From: Solirubrobacterales bacterium 67-14
GTDB taxonomy: Bacteria > Actinomycetota > Thermoleophilia > Solirubrobacterales > 70-9
Reading direction: 5' to 3'
Assembly: GCA_001897355.1 (NCBI GenBank)
Contig: MKST01000003.1
Location: 151,391-215,390, forward strand
DNA length: 64,000 bases
This document shows, piece by piece, positions 16,732 to 24,661 of the stretch. Made by a program: the position numbers and the translations under genes. Positions within the stretch are counted from its first letter, which is position 1; each line of letters opens with the position of its first letter. Under the pieces are notes generated by a model. That model made no database searches, was not told the origin of the DNA, and saw only the letters and a list, made by a program, of their open reading frames with translations.

Positions 16732-17715
16732 TCAGGGTACGGGCAGCGAGGAAACCCGGCCGTCGCTGACCACCGCTGCGTATCTCCGTTCAAGGTCTTC
16801 CGGGTTGAGCGCCGCCGCGGCCATCTGCACGGCATGGTCGGTGCCACCGGTGATCAGCCAAACCGGCGGATCTTCGTTCCGGCGCATCGCCGCGACCAGG
16901 CCGGCGTCGGCCCCGTAACTCTCGCCCTCGCTGCCGTCGACCTTGATCCCTTTGATCTGCAGGGTGGGATAGGGACGACCGTTCTTCCGCAGGACTGGCC
17001 CGACGCCGAATGTCGCGAAGACGCCGCTCGCCGCGGGCCCGCGATGGAGGCGCTTGAGTTCCGGGGTGGGCAGCAGGTCGGGAAGGGTGCCCACGATCAC
17101 TCGCATGTTCTTCCCGGTGTCTTCCAGGTTGACGCCATCGCCCTCGAGCTGTTTGGTGACCATCCGGCAAGCGGTCTTTTCGCCCATGCAGTCGACCTCG
17201 ACTCCCCAGTCGTGGTTGTCGTAGCCGGTCGAGAACGGGGCCGGATAGGCGCCGACCACGGCGCCTACCTCCATCGCATCGGTCCAGTCGCGGTAGTCCC
17301 ACCAGACGATGTCGCCGCCGGTGGTCGGGAACTGGGCCGATCCACGTTCGGCGACGATCCCGTTGACGGAGAAGAACCAGTCGAAGCGACGGCCGCCCTT
17401 GCTCGTCCCGGCGAGGCCGTCGACCGACTGGACGAACTCACCGCCGTAGGCGGTTTCGAGGTCCGACTCCTCGTCGAGCATCCGCATCGCGTTGCTCGAC
17501 TCGTTGACCGGCAAGTCCGGTTTGTCGACCAGAACCTCGGAGCCGTAGTCACGGGTCACCCAGAGGGTGGCGTCACCGGTGTCTTTGCCGGGCCCCAGCC
17601 CGCATCCGGTGGCCGTGAGGCCGGCCAGCGCGAGCCCGGCCAGCAGTGCAGCCGCCGTGCCGACGGCCCGGGCAGATGAGCCCTTGGACCGTCGGCTGGT
17701 GGCTGCTTGATTCAT
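16732..17715 (-). CDS. DUF4430-type (transcobalamin-like) lipoprotein
   Basis: 327 residues. A basic start and hydrophobic stretch end in the lipobox LTATGC at about residue 38, so the protein should be lipid-anchored outside the membrane. Residues about 48-150 follow the DUF4430 pattern: LWVTRDYGSEVL, EFVQSVDGL, FDWFFSVNGIVAERGS, GGDIVWWDYRDW, the fold of the C-terminal beta domain of transcobalamin and intrinsic factor. The remaining ~170 residues (VGTLPDLLPTPELKRLHRG..., LITGGTDHAVQMAAAAL) are not recognised. Ten bases separate it from the first DUF4430 gene. A B12-binding or relay role is inferred. Confidence 0.75.
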   Translation of the reverse strand: MNQAATSRRSKGSSARAVGTAAALLAGLALAGLTATGCGLGPGKDTGDATLWVTRDYGSEVLVDKPDLPVNESSNAMRMLDEESDLETAYGGEFVQSVDGLAGTSKGGRRFDWFFSVNGIVAERGSAQFPTTGGDIVWWDYRDWTDAMEVGAVVGAYPAPFSTGYDNHDWGVEVDCMGEKTACRMVTKQLEGDGVNLEDTGKNMRVIVGTLPDLLPTPELKRLHRGPAASGVFATFGVGPVLRKNGRPYPTLQIKGIKVDGSEGESYGADAGLVAAMRRNEDPPVWLITGGTDHAVQMAAAALNPEDLERRYAAVVSDGRVSSLPVP

Positions 17716-17725
17716 CCGGTCCCGA

Positions 17726-18478
17726 CTACTTCCGGTGTTTCTTGTTCTTCTTGATCGAGACGTACACCCGGTTGGACGGAACGAGTCCGGACTGGCGAGC
17801 GACCAGTTTCGTCTTGCCGGTGATCTTCACCATGGCGTAGCCCTGGGCGTTGGTGTTCACGGCGCTGGCGCCGCCACTCACCTTGGCTTCACTCACCGGG
17901 CTGCGCTTTCCTGCCGAGTCGTACTCGAACACCCGAACCTTGACCTTGGCGCCCTTGCGAACCTTGGCCGGAGCCTTCAGGAAGAGCAGATCCGGGTTCG
18001 GCTGCTGCCAGGTTTCCGAGAGGAAGTAGAGGACCGAGTCCCCCTTCTTCAACTTTGTCGTTTCCGCGCCGGTGGAAGTCGCCTTGTAGTTCTGGTAAAG
18101 CGACCACCACTGCTCGCCCTCAGCCATGGTCCCGCCGATGCCGCAGACGCCGAAGCCGAAATCGCTGTCGGAGACCTTGAGCGGCCGCAGCGCCTTGTAC
18201 TTGAGCGATGCCTGGTAGAGCAGGCCGAGTGCGGTTGCTCCGGTGACCGTTCGGGCCGGTCCGGTACGTCCGCCCAGAGTCGGGCAGTCCGAGGTCGGTT
18301 TGATCGTCGCCGTACCGGTCTTGACCGTGCTGTCGAAGATGATCTTGCCTTGGTACGTGACCACCCGCAGGTTGACCGGGATCTTGTTCGCGGCGGCAGC
18401 CGGCTGAGCGGCGAGGCCGAGCAGCATTGCCAGCCCGAGCAGCAGCCCGAGGGCGGGTGGGGTGAATCGTTTGGTCAT
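17726..18478 (-). CDS. Secreted DUF4430 (transcobalamin C-terminal-like) protein, first gene of the B12 operon
   Basis: 250 residues with a signal peptide cleaved near AQPAAA. The segment to about 150 is DUF4430-like: NLRVVTYQGKIIFDSTVKTG, ATALGLLYQASLKY, DFGFGVCGIGG, QWWSLYQNYK, LKKGDSVLYFL. The single pair of Cys (SDCPTLGG and FGVCGIGG) could form a disulfide. A C-terminal Ig-like domain (APAKVRKGAKVKVRVFEYDSAGKRSP...) ends in a Lys/Arg tail. Directly upstream lies a cobalamin riboswitch, which argues for a role in B12 uptake. Confidence 0.78.
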   Translation of the reverse strand: MTKRFTPPALGLLLGLAMLLGLAAQPAAAANKIPVNLRVVTYQGKIIFDSTVKTGTATIKPTSDCPTLGGRTGPARTVTGATALGLLYQASLKYKALRPLKVSDSDFGFGVCGIGGTMAEGEQWWSLYQNYKATSTGAETTKLKKGDSVLYFLSETWQQPNPDLLFLKAPAKVRKGAKVKVRVFEYDSAGKRSPVSEAKVSGGASAVNTNAQGYAMVKITGKTKLVARQSGLVPSNRVYVSIKKNKKHRK

Positions 18479-18484
18479 GCGTTC

Positions 18485-18712
18485 CTTTTGTCCGGCGGCC
18501 CTACGCGAGGCCGCTTTTTCGGTGCGCCAGATGGCGCAAAGCCGGCAGGTCTTCGGACTCGGACGTTTTCGAGGAGGCAGCCTTCCCAGACCGTGGTCCA
18601 GTGGCCATGTGCCTTCAAGGACGTCCCTACCGCTGCGCGTCAGTTCCGGATTTCGACCGGATTCCCTGACCCCGCTGAGGGGTGCGACCGACTTCGCAGC
18701 GGATGATAAAGC
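18485..18712 (-). ncRNA. Cobalamin (adenosylcobalamin-class) riboswitch
   Basis: Read on the minus strand the landmarks occur in order: GGGAATCCGGTCGAAATCCGG and ACTGACGCGCAGCGGTA (18630-18675 region), GGCCACTGG (18597-18605), GGGAAGGC (about 18580), and the B12 box AGTCCGAAGACCTGCCGGC (18540-18558). Two hairpins follow before the start codon, TGCGCC/GGCGCA (18523-18538) and a GCGGCC/GGCCGC pair (about 18494-18515), which can serve as the expression platform. AAAGGA then precedes the ATG at 18478. It should repress the downstream operon when cobalamin is plentiful. Confidence 0.9.
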
Positions 18713-18761
18713 GTCCTGTTCCGCCGTGACCTGTCAAGATTCCGGATTCCCTTCCTCACCT

Positions 18762-19490
18762 ATGGACTTCTTCGCCGCCGCCCTAAACAACCTGCCGCTC
18801 GCCTTTGGGCCGAGCTGGCTCGACCCGCAGACCCTGATCGAGAAGTTCTCGATGATCGGGCTCCTGATCGTGGTCTTCATGGAGTCCGGCCTGATGGTCG
18901 GCTTTTTCCTGCCCGGCGATTCGCTGCTGTTCACGGCCGGCCTGCTCTCGGCGACCACCGACGTGCTGCCGGATCTGTGGGTGCTCCTGATCCTGATCCC
19001 GATCGCCGCGATCGCCGGTGACCAGACCGGTTACTGGATAGGACGCAAGTTCGGGCCGCCCCTTTTCAACCGTCCCGACAGCCGCTTCTTCAAACGCGAG
19101 TACGTCGACCAGACGGCTGCCTTTTTCGAGAAGCACGGACCCCGGGCGATCATCCTGGCCCGTTTCGTGCCGATCGTGCGGGCCTTCGTGCCGGTGATGG
19201 CCGGCACCTCGAGGATGCATTACCGGACCTTCCTCACTTTCGACATCATCGGCGGCATCCTCTGGGGCGCCGGGGTGACCACCCTGGGCTACTTCCTCGG
19301 CCAGATCGACTTCATCAAGAACAACATCGAGTTCATCCTGATCGCGGTGGTTGCCTTCTCCGTGATCCCGGTCGTACTGGAGATCCGCAAGGCCAAGCGC
19401 GAAGCCGATTCCCATCAGAAGCCGGTTCCGTTCGAGAACCCGATCGACGAAGAGGGCGAACCGGTCCATCCCGTCGAGTCCGAGGTCTGA
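18762..19490 (+). CDS. DedA/SNARE-associated family membrane protein
   Basis: 242 residues from the ATG at 18762; the frame is open further upstream, but that part overlaps the riboswitch. Family motifs are clear: FMESGLMVGFFLPGDSLLFTAGLL, AAIAGDQTGYWIGRKFG, and FFEKHGPRAIILARFVPIVRAFVPVMAGTSRM. Five to six membrane segments are expected. DedA proteins are linked to membrane lipid homeostasis and undecaprenyl- or other phospholipid flipping. It is transcribed away from the B12 operon. Confidence 0.9.
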   Translation: MDFFAAALNNLPLAFGPSWLDPQTLIEKFSMIGLLIVVFMESGLMVGFFLPGDSLLFTAGLLSATTDVLPDLWVLLILIPIAAIAGDQTGYWIGRKFGPPLFNRPDSRFFKREYVDQTAAFFEKHGPRAIILARFVPIVRAFVPVMAGTSRMHYRTFLTFDIIGGILWGAGVTTLGYFLGQIDFIKNNIEFILIAVVAFSVIPVVLEIRKAKREADSHQKPVPFENPIDEEGEPVHPVESEV

Positions 19491-19549
19491 CCTTCCTGCT
19501 TGCCGCCCACACCGGGGCCGCTACTCTTTAGTTGAAGGCAAGGGGTTCG

Positions 19550-21136
19550 ATGAGGGAGATCAAACGTTGTGTGGCAGCAGCAGTGGCGCTCGTGATCGCG
19601 CTGTCCATCTCCCCTGCCGCGGAGGCCGACCAGAGCCCGGCCGGCTGCGCTGGCACCCCGCCGACCGTCACCTTCGGGAGCCAGACGATCGAGCAGCTCG
19701 AGACGCCGGCACGGCAGGGCGACCCGATCGTGCTCAGCGCCCGGATCACCAATCAGGGCGATTCCGCCTGCAACCTGAGTGGGCTCACGGTCCGGGTCCG
19801 TCTTCCCGGCCGGGACGGGACCCCGAGTGCCAGCTATCGCACCCTGACCAGCAACACCTTCCTGGCGGCTGGATACGGGGTCGAGGGATTCACCGAAGTG
19901 AATCCCTACGTGGTCGACTTGGACGATGGCGTCTTTGAGGCGCCGCTCGAGATCTCCTGGCACGCACAGGTCCACAATGGCGACCAGAACAGCACGGTGA
20001 GCGGCGAGGGCGTCCCGGTCAAGTTGAGCCTGACCCGCCCCCGGACGAGCCTGGTGGTCAAGTCCTCCCCCGCGACCGGCGTCTCTCCGCTGCTCGCCAC
20101 CACCACCTACGCGCTGACCAACACCAGTCCCACCCCGACCACCGGCGCCGCAGCGCCGGGCCTGGTCCCGGACGGCCCGGCCGGTCTCCGCGACTTGATT
20201 GCCGACGCCAGTTGCGGACCGGTCGTCTATCTATCGGGCGACGGTGACCTCGGCACCGAGCGTGGCCCGGTGCTGGACCCAGGCGAGACTTGGCGTTTCA
20301 CCTGTACGCGGACCTACCTGTTGCCCGGCACCTATTCGAGTCAGCCGACGATCAGCGGCAACAGCGACGTCGACGGGCGTCCCTGGCCCCAGCCGGCCGC
20401 CGGCACCGACTTCGCCCAGGTGAAGGTGCTCGGCCCAGATCTCGTCGTCGACAAGAGCCATCAGGGCGACCTGCTGGCCGGCGGCACCGGCGAGTACAAG
20501 CTGAAGGTGACCAACAGCGGCAACCAGCCGACGTCCGGCAAGGTCGTGGTATATGACCTGCTCCCCGGTGGCCTGACCGCGACCGCGATCTCCGGTAAAG
20601 GCTGGAACTGCGTCCTGGGTTCGCTTTCCTGCAACCGATCGGATCCGCTTGCCTCAGGCCTCTCCTTTCCCGACGTGACGGTCGCCGTCCGGGTTGCCAC
20701 AAGCCCACCGTCCAGCGTCACCAATTCGGCAAAGGTGTCTGGCGGTGGCGAGATGGCCGGCGCGACCGGGAACAACGCCGACGATGATCCGACCACGATC
20801 CGGAGCCCGGGCCAGCCGCAGATGCCGACCAGCAGCCGCTTCACCGTCGGCAAGCCCAAGTCCCGCAACGACGGCAGCGTGGCGATCCCGGTTACCGTGC
20901 CAGGGCGAGGGAAGCTGAAAATCGACGACGCGTCAGGCCCGGACCTGGTCCGAAAGGCGACGAAGCAAACGGGAGCCTACGGCAGCTACACGCTGGTGGC
21001 GAAGGTCCGTTCTCGTCTCTACCGGAAACTCAAGCGGACCGGCGGCGTCCGCACGATCAAGCTGAAGGTCACCTTCAAGCCCAGAGGTGGAAAGTCCGCC
21101 TCGAAACGCCGCCAGGCCCGCTTCCGGGTCCGTTAG
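19550..21136 (+). CDS. Secreted DUF11-type repeat protein
   Basis: 528 residues from the ATG at 19550, with a signal peptide ending near AAEAD. Extracellular Ig-like domains follow; the clearest, at about 300-400 (DLVVDKSHQGDLLAGGTGEYKLKVTNSGNQPTSGKVVVYDLLPGGL), is the DUF11/COG1361 repeat of bacterial surface proteins. The C-terminus is Lys/Arg-rich (KLKVTFKPRGGKSASKRRQARFRVR), like many secreted proteins in this window, and may bind anionic wall polymers. Its stop overlaps the converging amine oxidase stop by four bases. Confidence 0.72.
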   Translation: MREIKRCVAAAVALVIALSISPAAEADQSPAGCAGTPPTVTFGSQTIEQLETPARQGDPIVLSARITNQGDSACNLSGLTVRVRLPGRDGTPSASYRTLTSNTFLAAGYGVEGFTEVNPYVVDLDDGVFEAPLEISWHAQVHNGDQNSTVSGEGVPVKLSLTRPRTSLVVKSSPATGVSPLLATTTYALTNTSPTPTTGAAAPGLVPDGPAGLRDLIADASCGPVVYLSGDGDLGTERGPVLDPGETWRFTCTRTYLLPGTYSSQPTISGNSDVDGRPWPQPAAGTDFAQVKVLGPDLVVDKSHQGDLLAGGTGEYKLKVTNSGNQPTSGKVVVYDLLPGGLTATAISGKGWNCVLGSLSCNRSDPLASGLSFPDVTVAVRVATSPPSSVTNSAKVSGGGEMAGATGNNADDDPTTIRSPGQPQMPTSSRFTVGKPKSRNDGSVAIPVTVPGRGKLKIDDASGPDLVRKATKQTGAYGSYTLVAKVRSRLYRKLKRTGGVRTIKLKVTFKPRGGKSASKRRQARFRVR

Positions 21137-22545
21137 CTCTGGGCGAACATCGCCTCGAGCGACGACATGGCGCTGCCGACCACTTCCAGGTCGCTCCACC
21201 CCGCGAGCCGGTGGGCGTCGGAGCCACCTGAAAGGGTCATCAGGAACGGCCTGCCGTTGATCGGGACGAAGTTCGCCCAGCTTCCCCAGCGACCCGGCAT
21301 CCGTGGATCGATCCAGTTGAAGCCTTCCCACTTCGGATCCCAGAAGGGCTTTTCGAAGGCCAGCCAGACCTTGTCGAGCAGGCCGGCCCCGAGCAGCCGG
21401 ATCGCGGTCCGGGTCCGAGGCGGCAGGTCGGGTTCGAACTCGATACGTCCGGCCTTGAGCACCCCGATCGGAACCGTGACGATCGCCGCGTCCGCGGCCA
21501 TCCCTTCCCCGTCGAGCACGCCGCTTCCGGACAGCACCACTTCCGAAGAAGTCTGGATGATTCGCCGCACTTGGGCTCCGAAATGGACTGGCGCCTGATC
21601 TGAGAGTCCTTTGACCACATCGACGTAGGGTCCGTCGAGCAGGGCGTCACCACCGCCGAACCACCCTCCTTCCCAGGTCGCGAGGGCGGCGAGCTGATCG
21701 GGGTCGGCTCCGTACTCCTGCTGGACCTCGGTCTGGGACGCCCAGGCCAAGCCTGGTCCCTGGCGCCGGGGAAGAAGCGACTCGAGAGTCTGTTCCCGCA
21801 TGCCGGGGGCATGCGGGTCGAAGGAATCGATCGACCGCCAGATCCGGTCCTCGCCTCTCTCCCCCATGGCCTGCTGACCGGGAACCGGAAAGTCCAGCGC
21901 GTACTCGAAATGGTGGAGCCCGATCCCGGCCTGTCTGGCCAGGGTGGTGAGCGGGTTGCCCTTGATCCCGTGGATCCAGGATGCGCCCAGTTCCACGCGC
22001 GAGCCGTCCAGTTCACCGCTCCTGACCCTGCCGCCGACCCGGTCGGATGCCTCGAGCAGTACCGGCTGGAGGCCCTGGTCCAGCAGCTCGCCGGCGCAGG
22101 CCAGTCCGGCCACCCCCGCCCCGACCACCGCCACCCGGGCACCGGCGTCTAGTCTCCGGGCGAGTGCTTTTGCGGCATCGCGCCCGGCCTGAAGCGCGCC
22201 GTGGACGGTGGCCGGGATATTCGCCGTCGCCTCCCCGGCGAAGACGATCCGCCCGACCGGCTCGGCCAGCATCCGCCGCACTTCGGACCCGTACCGGGTC
22301 GGCGCCAGATACGAGTAGGAGCAGAGGGCAAGCGGGTCCCTCGACCAGCTGGTCCGGAGGTAGTCGACCGGTCGGGGAATCCCGAGGTCGGGCAGGCGGT
22401 CGATTACTTCCTGCCGGGTTTCGCCTTTCCCCCCGGATCCGCCGGACCCGCGTCCGACCAGCCCGGCCGCACCGGCGAACCCAGCCAGCGCGGCCCCGGC
22501 CAGGGCCACCTTGCCCAGTTCACGCCTGGTCATCCGCTCGGCCAT
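21133..22545 (-). CDS. Circularly permuted flavin amine oxidase with Tat signal
   Basis: 470 residues. MTRRELGKVALAGAALAGFAG is a twin-arginine signal, so the folded protein is probably exported. Residues 57-130 (YLRTSWSRDPLALCSYSYL, RIVFAGEATANIPATVHGALQAGRDAAKAL) match the part that normally ends a flavin monoamine/polyamine oxidase. Only then does the FAD-binding start appear (VAVVGAGVAGLACAGELL at 138-155, VGGRV, ELGASWIHG), and the protein stops at LSGGSDAHRLAGWSDLEVVGSAMSSLEAMF, which normally leads into the segment found here at the N-terminus. All expected blocks are present once. The substrate is unknown. Confidence 0.85.
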   Translation of the reverse strand: MAERMTRRELGKVALAGAALAGFAGAAGLVGRGSGGSGGKGETRQEVIDRLPDLGIPRPVDYLRTSWSRDPLALCSYSYLAPTRYGSEVRRMLAEPVGRIVFAGEATANIPATVHGALQAGRDAAKALARRLDAGARVAVVGAGVAGLACAGELLDQGLQPVLLEASDRVGGRVRSGELDGSRVELGASWIHGIKGNPLTTLARQAGIGLHHFEYALDFPVPGQQAMGERGEDRIWRSIDSFDPHAPGMREQTLESLLPRRQGPGLAWASQTEVQQEYGADPDQLAALATWEGGWFGGGDALLDGPYVDVVKGLSDQAPVHFGAQVRRIIQTSSEVVLSGSGVLDGEGMAADAAIVTVPIGVLKAGRIEFEPDLPPRTRTAIRLLGAGLLDKVWLAFEKPFWDPKWEGFNWIDPRMPGRWGSWANFVPINGRPFLMTLSGGSDAHRLAGWSDLEVVGSAMSSLEAMFAQS

Positions 22546-22567
22546 GCACCGATTCTCCCTTGCAACG

Positions 22568-22593
22568 AAAAAGCCCGCCAGACGGCGGGCTTT
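22568..22593 (-). terminator. Terminator after tRNA-Glu
   Basis: On the minus strand AAAGCCCGCC pairs with GGCGGGCTTT around GTCT and is followed by TTTCG. It lies just beyond the tRNA 3' end and upstream of the amine oxidase start. Confidence 0.75.
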
Positions 22594-22599
22594 GGGCGA

Positions 22600-22672
22600 T
22601 ACCGCTACGGGGATTCGAACCCCGGTTTCCGGACTGAGAATCCGGCGTCCTAGACCCCTGGACGATAGCGGC
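22600..22672 (-). tRNA. tRNA-Glu (CTC)
   Basis: 73-nt cloverleaf. The acceptor arms GCCGCTA/TAGCGGT pair with one G-U; the anticodon loop TTCTCAG gives CTC; the T arm contains GGTTCGAATCC. CCA is not encoded. Confidence 0.92.
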
Positions 22673-22810
22673 GCGTGGCGCGCATTCTAACAATTAAGCG
22701 GCCGGGTCGAAGGTGAGGCGAGTCACGCAGGGCCGGATCCCTGCACCGCCCGGCCGGCCCCGGGTCGGGGCGCCTCCGGAGCCCCGGAGCCGGTAGAGTT
22801 TCGCCTCCGC

Positions 22811-22894
22811 GCGGCTGTGGCGGAACTGGTAGACGCGCAGGCTTCAGGTGCCTGTGTTCGCAAGAACGTGGAGGTTCGACTCCTCTCAGCCGCA
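22811..22894 (+). tRNA. tRNA-Leu (CAG)
   Basis: 84-nt cloverleaf with acceptor arms GCGGCTG/CAGCCGC. The anticodon stem CAGGC/GCCTG encloses TTCAGGT, giving CAG. A long variable arm (GTTCGCAAGAAC) and T loop GGTTCGACTCC mark it as a class II leucine tRNA. Confidence 0.93.
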
Positions 22895-22956
22895 TCGCAT
22901 GTTCTCGATACAGCCCCGGCTACGGCAGGGCTGCGCGGCTCCACTTCGGAGTCCAG

Positions 22957-23373
22957 CTAGTGCGTGATCTTGCTGCGCTCGCTCTTGATCGTGAAAGTCC
23001 ACTCCCGGAACTCGTCTCTGAAGAAGACGTATTTGGCGTCGAAGTCAGTCACGGTCTTGCTGCCGTCGTATGTCACCGTCCGAGTTGAGGTCGCGTGGAT
23101 CGGGAAGACCGTCGTACTTCTGTTCGGCGGCGTCCCGTCCGCACGGTGCCTGCCGAGCCGCGCTGCGCCGCGAGCGATCCGATGGACGACATAGGTGTAA
23201 GTCGCCGACGGATAGTTCACAGGGTCATCGCCGAGGTAGTGCTCCTTCAGCAGCTTGACCACGACGCCCCGACTAGGCGGAGCAGGTTTATGAGACTGCT
23301 TCTTCGCCGATGCCGCCGGCACCAGGATCAGCAGGCACGAGATCGAGAGTGCCACGATTCTCGTTCGGATCAT
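22957..23373 (-). CDS. Secreted hypothetical protein
   Basis: 138 residues from an ATG at 23373. Residues 1-23 (MIRTRIVALSISCLLILVPAASA) form a signal peptide. The short mature protein is basic and beta-strand rich (TYTYVVHRIARGAARLG, STTVFPIHATSTRTVTYDGSKTVTDFDAKYVFFRDEFREWTFTIK). No family recognised. It is monocistronic, between tRNA-Leu and a divergent secreted protein gene. Confidence 0.55.
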   Translation of the reverse strand: MIRTRIVALSISCLLILVPAASAKKQSHKPAPPSRGVVVKLLKEHYLGDDPVNYPSATYTYVVHRIARGAARLGRHRADGTPPNRSTTVFPIHATSTRTVTYDGSKTVTDFDAKYVFFRDEFREWTFTIKSERSKITH

Positions 23374-23580
23374 GTCCGACAGCCTACTTCGTTTTCCCCT
23401 GGCTGCCCCGATGTATTCAGAGTCACGTAAATACCGGTTACAACAGGTATAAGACAGATGCGATGTTGCGGAGAGGCGCAAATTGCAATAGCGTGCTGAA
23501 AATAGCAACCACGCTGCGGTGCCTCAACGACGTAGGCCGATATCCGCAGCTCCAAGTCCGCAAACGAAAAGGAGTACGTT

Positions 23581-24522
23581 TTGAGACGCAGTTGCAAGCT
23601 CGTCCTCGCATCCTTGGTAGCCCTTCTGACGGTCGTGGTGTTGGTGCCATCGGCCAGCGCCGGTACCTACAAAGTCGAAGACTGTACAAGGATAAATACT
23701 TCTTACCGTACCAATCTCGGTTGGTCAGAATTCATAAAGACCCCGGGCACTAATTTCGCGTACGAGAACGAATGTACGGGCACTCCACCGTCGTCTGCTC
23801 TCTATGGGCGACAGGTGTTCGCGTACTACGACAATTACCCGCACGGGTCGAACGCAAAGGTTCGCTACAGCGCCCCTATCGGGTCAGGCTTCAGTGGAAT
23901 CCAGGCCTTTTCAGACGGAGGGAACCTGAGCGACGACGGGTTGAAAGCCGCCCTCATCTTCCACGACAATGGGGACGACCCCGTCGTGGTGCCGGGTGCG
24001 CCGTTTAGAGGTCAATATTTCACCTATACGATCCCAGGCTCGGGGCACAGGACCAACTTCGAAGAACGAGTGAAATGCACCAAGACATCCGGCACGTGCA
24101 ACGCCGATCATATCTATACCAGATTGACGGACATAGTATTCACCGTGAATGACTACACACCACCCATCGCGTATAGCGGAGGAACGCTGTTCTCGGGTGG
24201 CGTCGTAAGCGGAACAAAGAGCTTGGACTTGTTCGCTATCGACGGGCAGACTGGCATCCGAGCGATGTTCCTAGTCGTAAATGGACATGGTTTTGGCGCC
24301 AAATACACGGGAGCAATCGGAACGTCTTGCGCGCCCACCTACGCACCCTACGACGCATACCGCGTGATGAGGCCCTGCACCAACGGTGGACAGTATGTGG
24401 ATACTGTGGACACGAGACAGGCTCCGTTCGTCAACGGGCCCAACACGGTCTTCGTATGCGCAGTTGACGGATCGGGCGGCGGGACTTGCCTCCCTACCGC
24501 TACCGTCAATGTGAGCAACTGA
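23581..24522 (+). CDS. Secreted hypothetical protein
   Basis: 313 residues from a TTG at 23581, supported by AAAAGGAG about eight bases upstream. A signal peptide ends near SASAG. The mature part is rich in Gly, Tyr and Thr with eight Cys (EDCTR, NECTG, KCTKTSGTCN, SCAP, PCTN, FVCA, TCLP), suggesting disulfide-stabilised beta structure outside the cell. Codon use is less GC-biased than in the neighbouring exonuclease gene. Followed by two hairpins. No family recognised. Confidence 0.6.
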   Translation: MRRSCKLVLASLVALLTVVVLVPSASAGTYKVEDCTRINTSYRTNLGWSEFIKTPGTNFAYENECTGTPPSSALYGRQVFAYYDNYPHGSNAKVRYSAPIGSGFSGIQAFSDGGNLSDDGLKAALIFHDNGDDPVVVPGAPFRGQYFTYTIPGSGHRTNFEERVKCTKTSGTCNADHIYTRLTDIVFTVNDYTPPIAYSGGTLFSGGVVSGTKSLDLFAIDGQTGIRAMFLVVNGHGFGAKYTGAIGTSCAPTYAPYDAYRVMRPCTNGGQYVDTVDTRQAPFVNGPNTVFVCAVDGSGGGTCLPTATVNVSN

Positions 24523-24524
24523 GG

Positions 24525-24607
24525 AGATTCCCGCCGGGAATCACTTCCGCCCGAATGAAGCTTGCCCGGCAACTTCGCTGAAGCCAGACCAAGCGAAGTT
24601 GCCGGGC
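24525..24607. terminator. Two consecutive hairpins after the secreted gene
   Basis: First, GATTCCCG/CGGGAATC at 24525-24541 around one base, starting three bases after the stop codon. Second, GCCCGGCAACTTCGCT (24564-24579) pairs exactly with AGCGAAGTTGCCGGGC (24592-24607). Neither has a T tract. They separate the secreted gene from exonuclease III. Confidence 0.5.
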
Positions 24608-24661
24608 ACGCGCCTGGCCTTGTCGCGCGATCCTGCTCTCGGCGGATAGGCTGCCAGGCCG

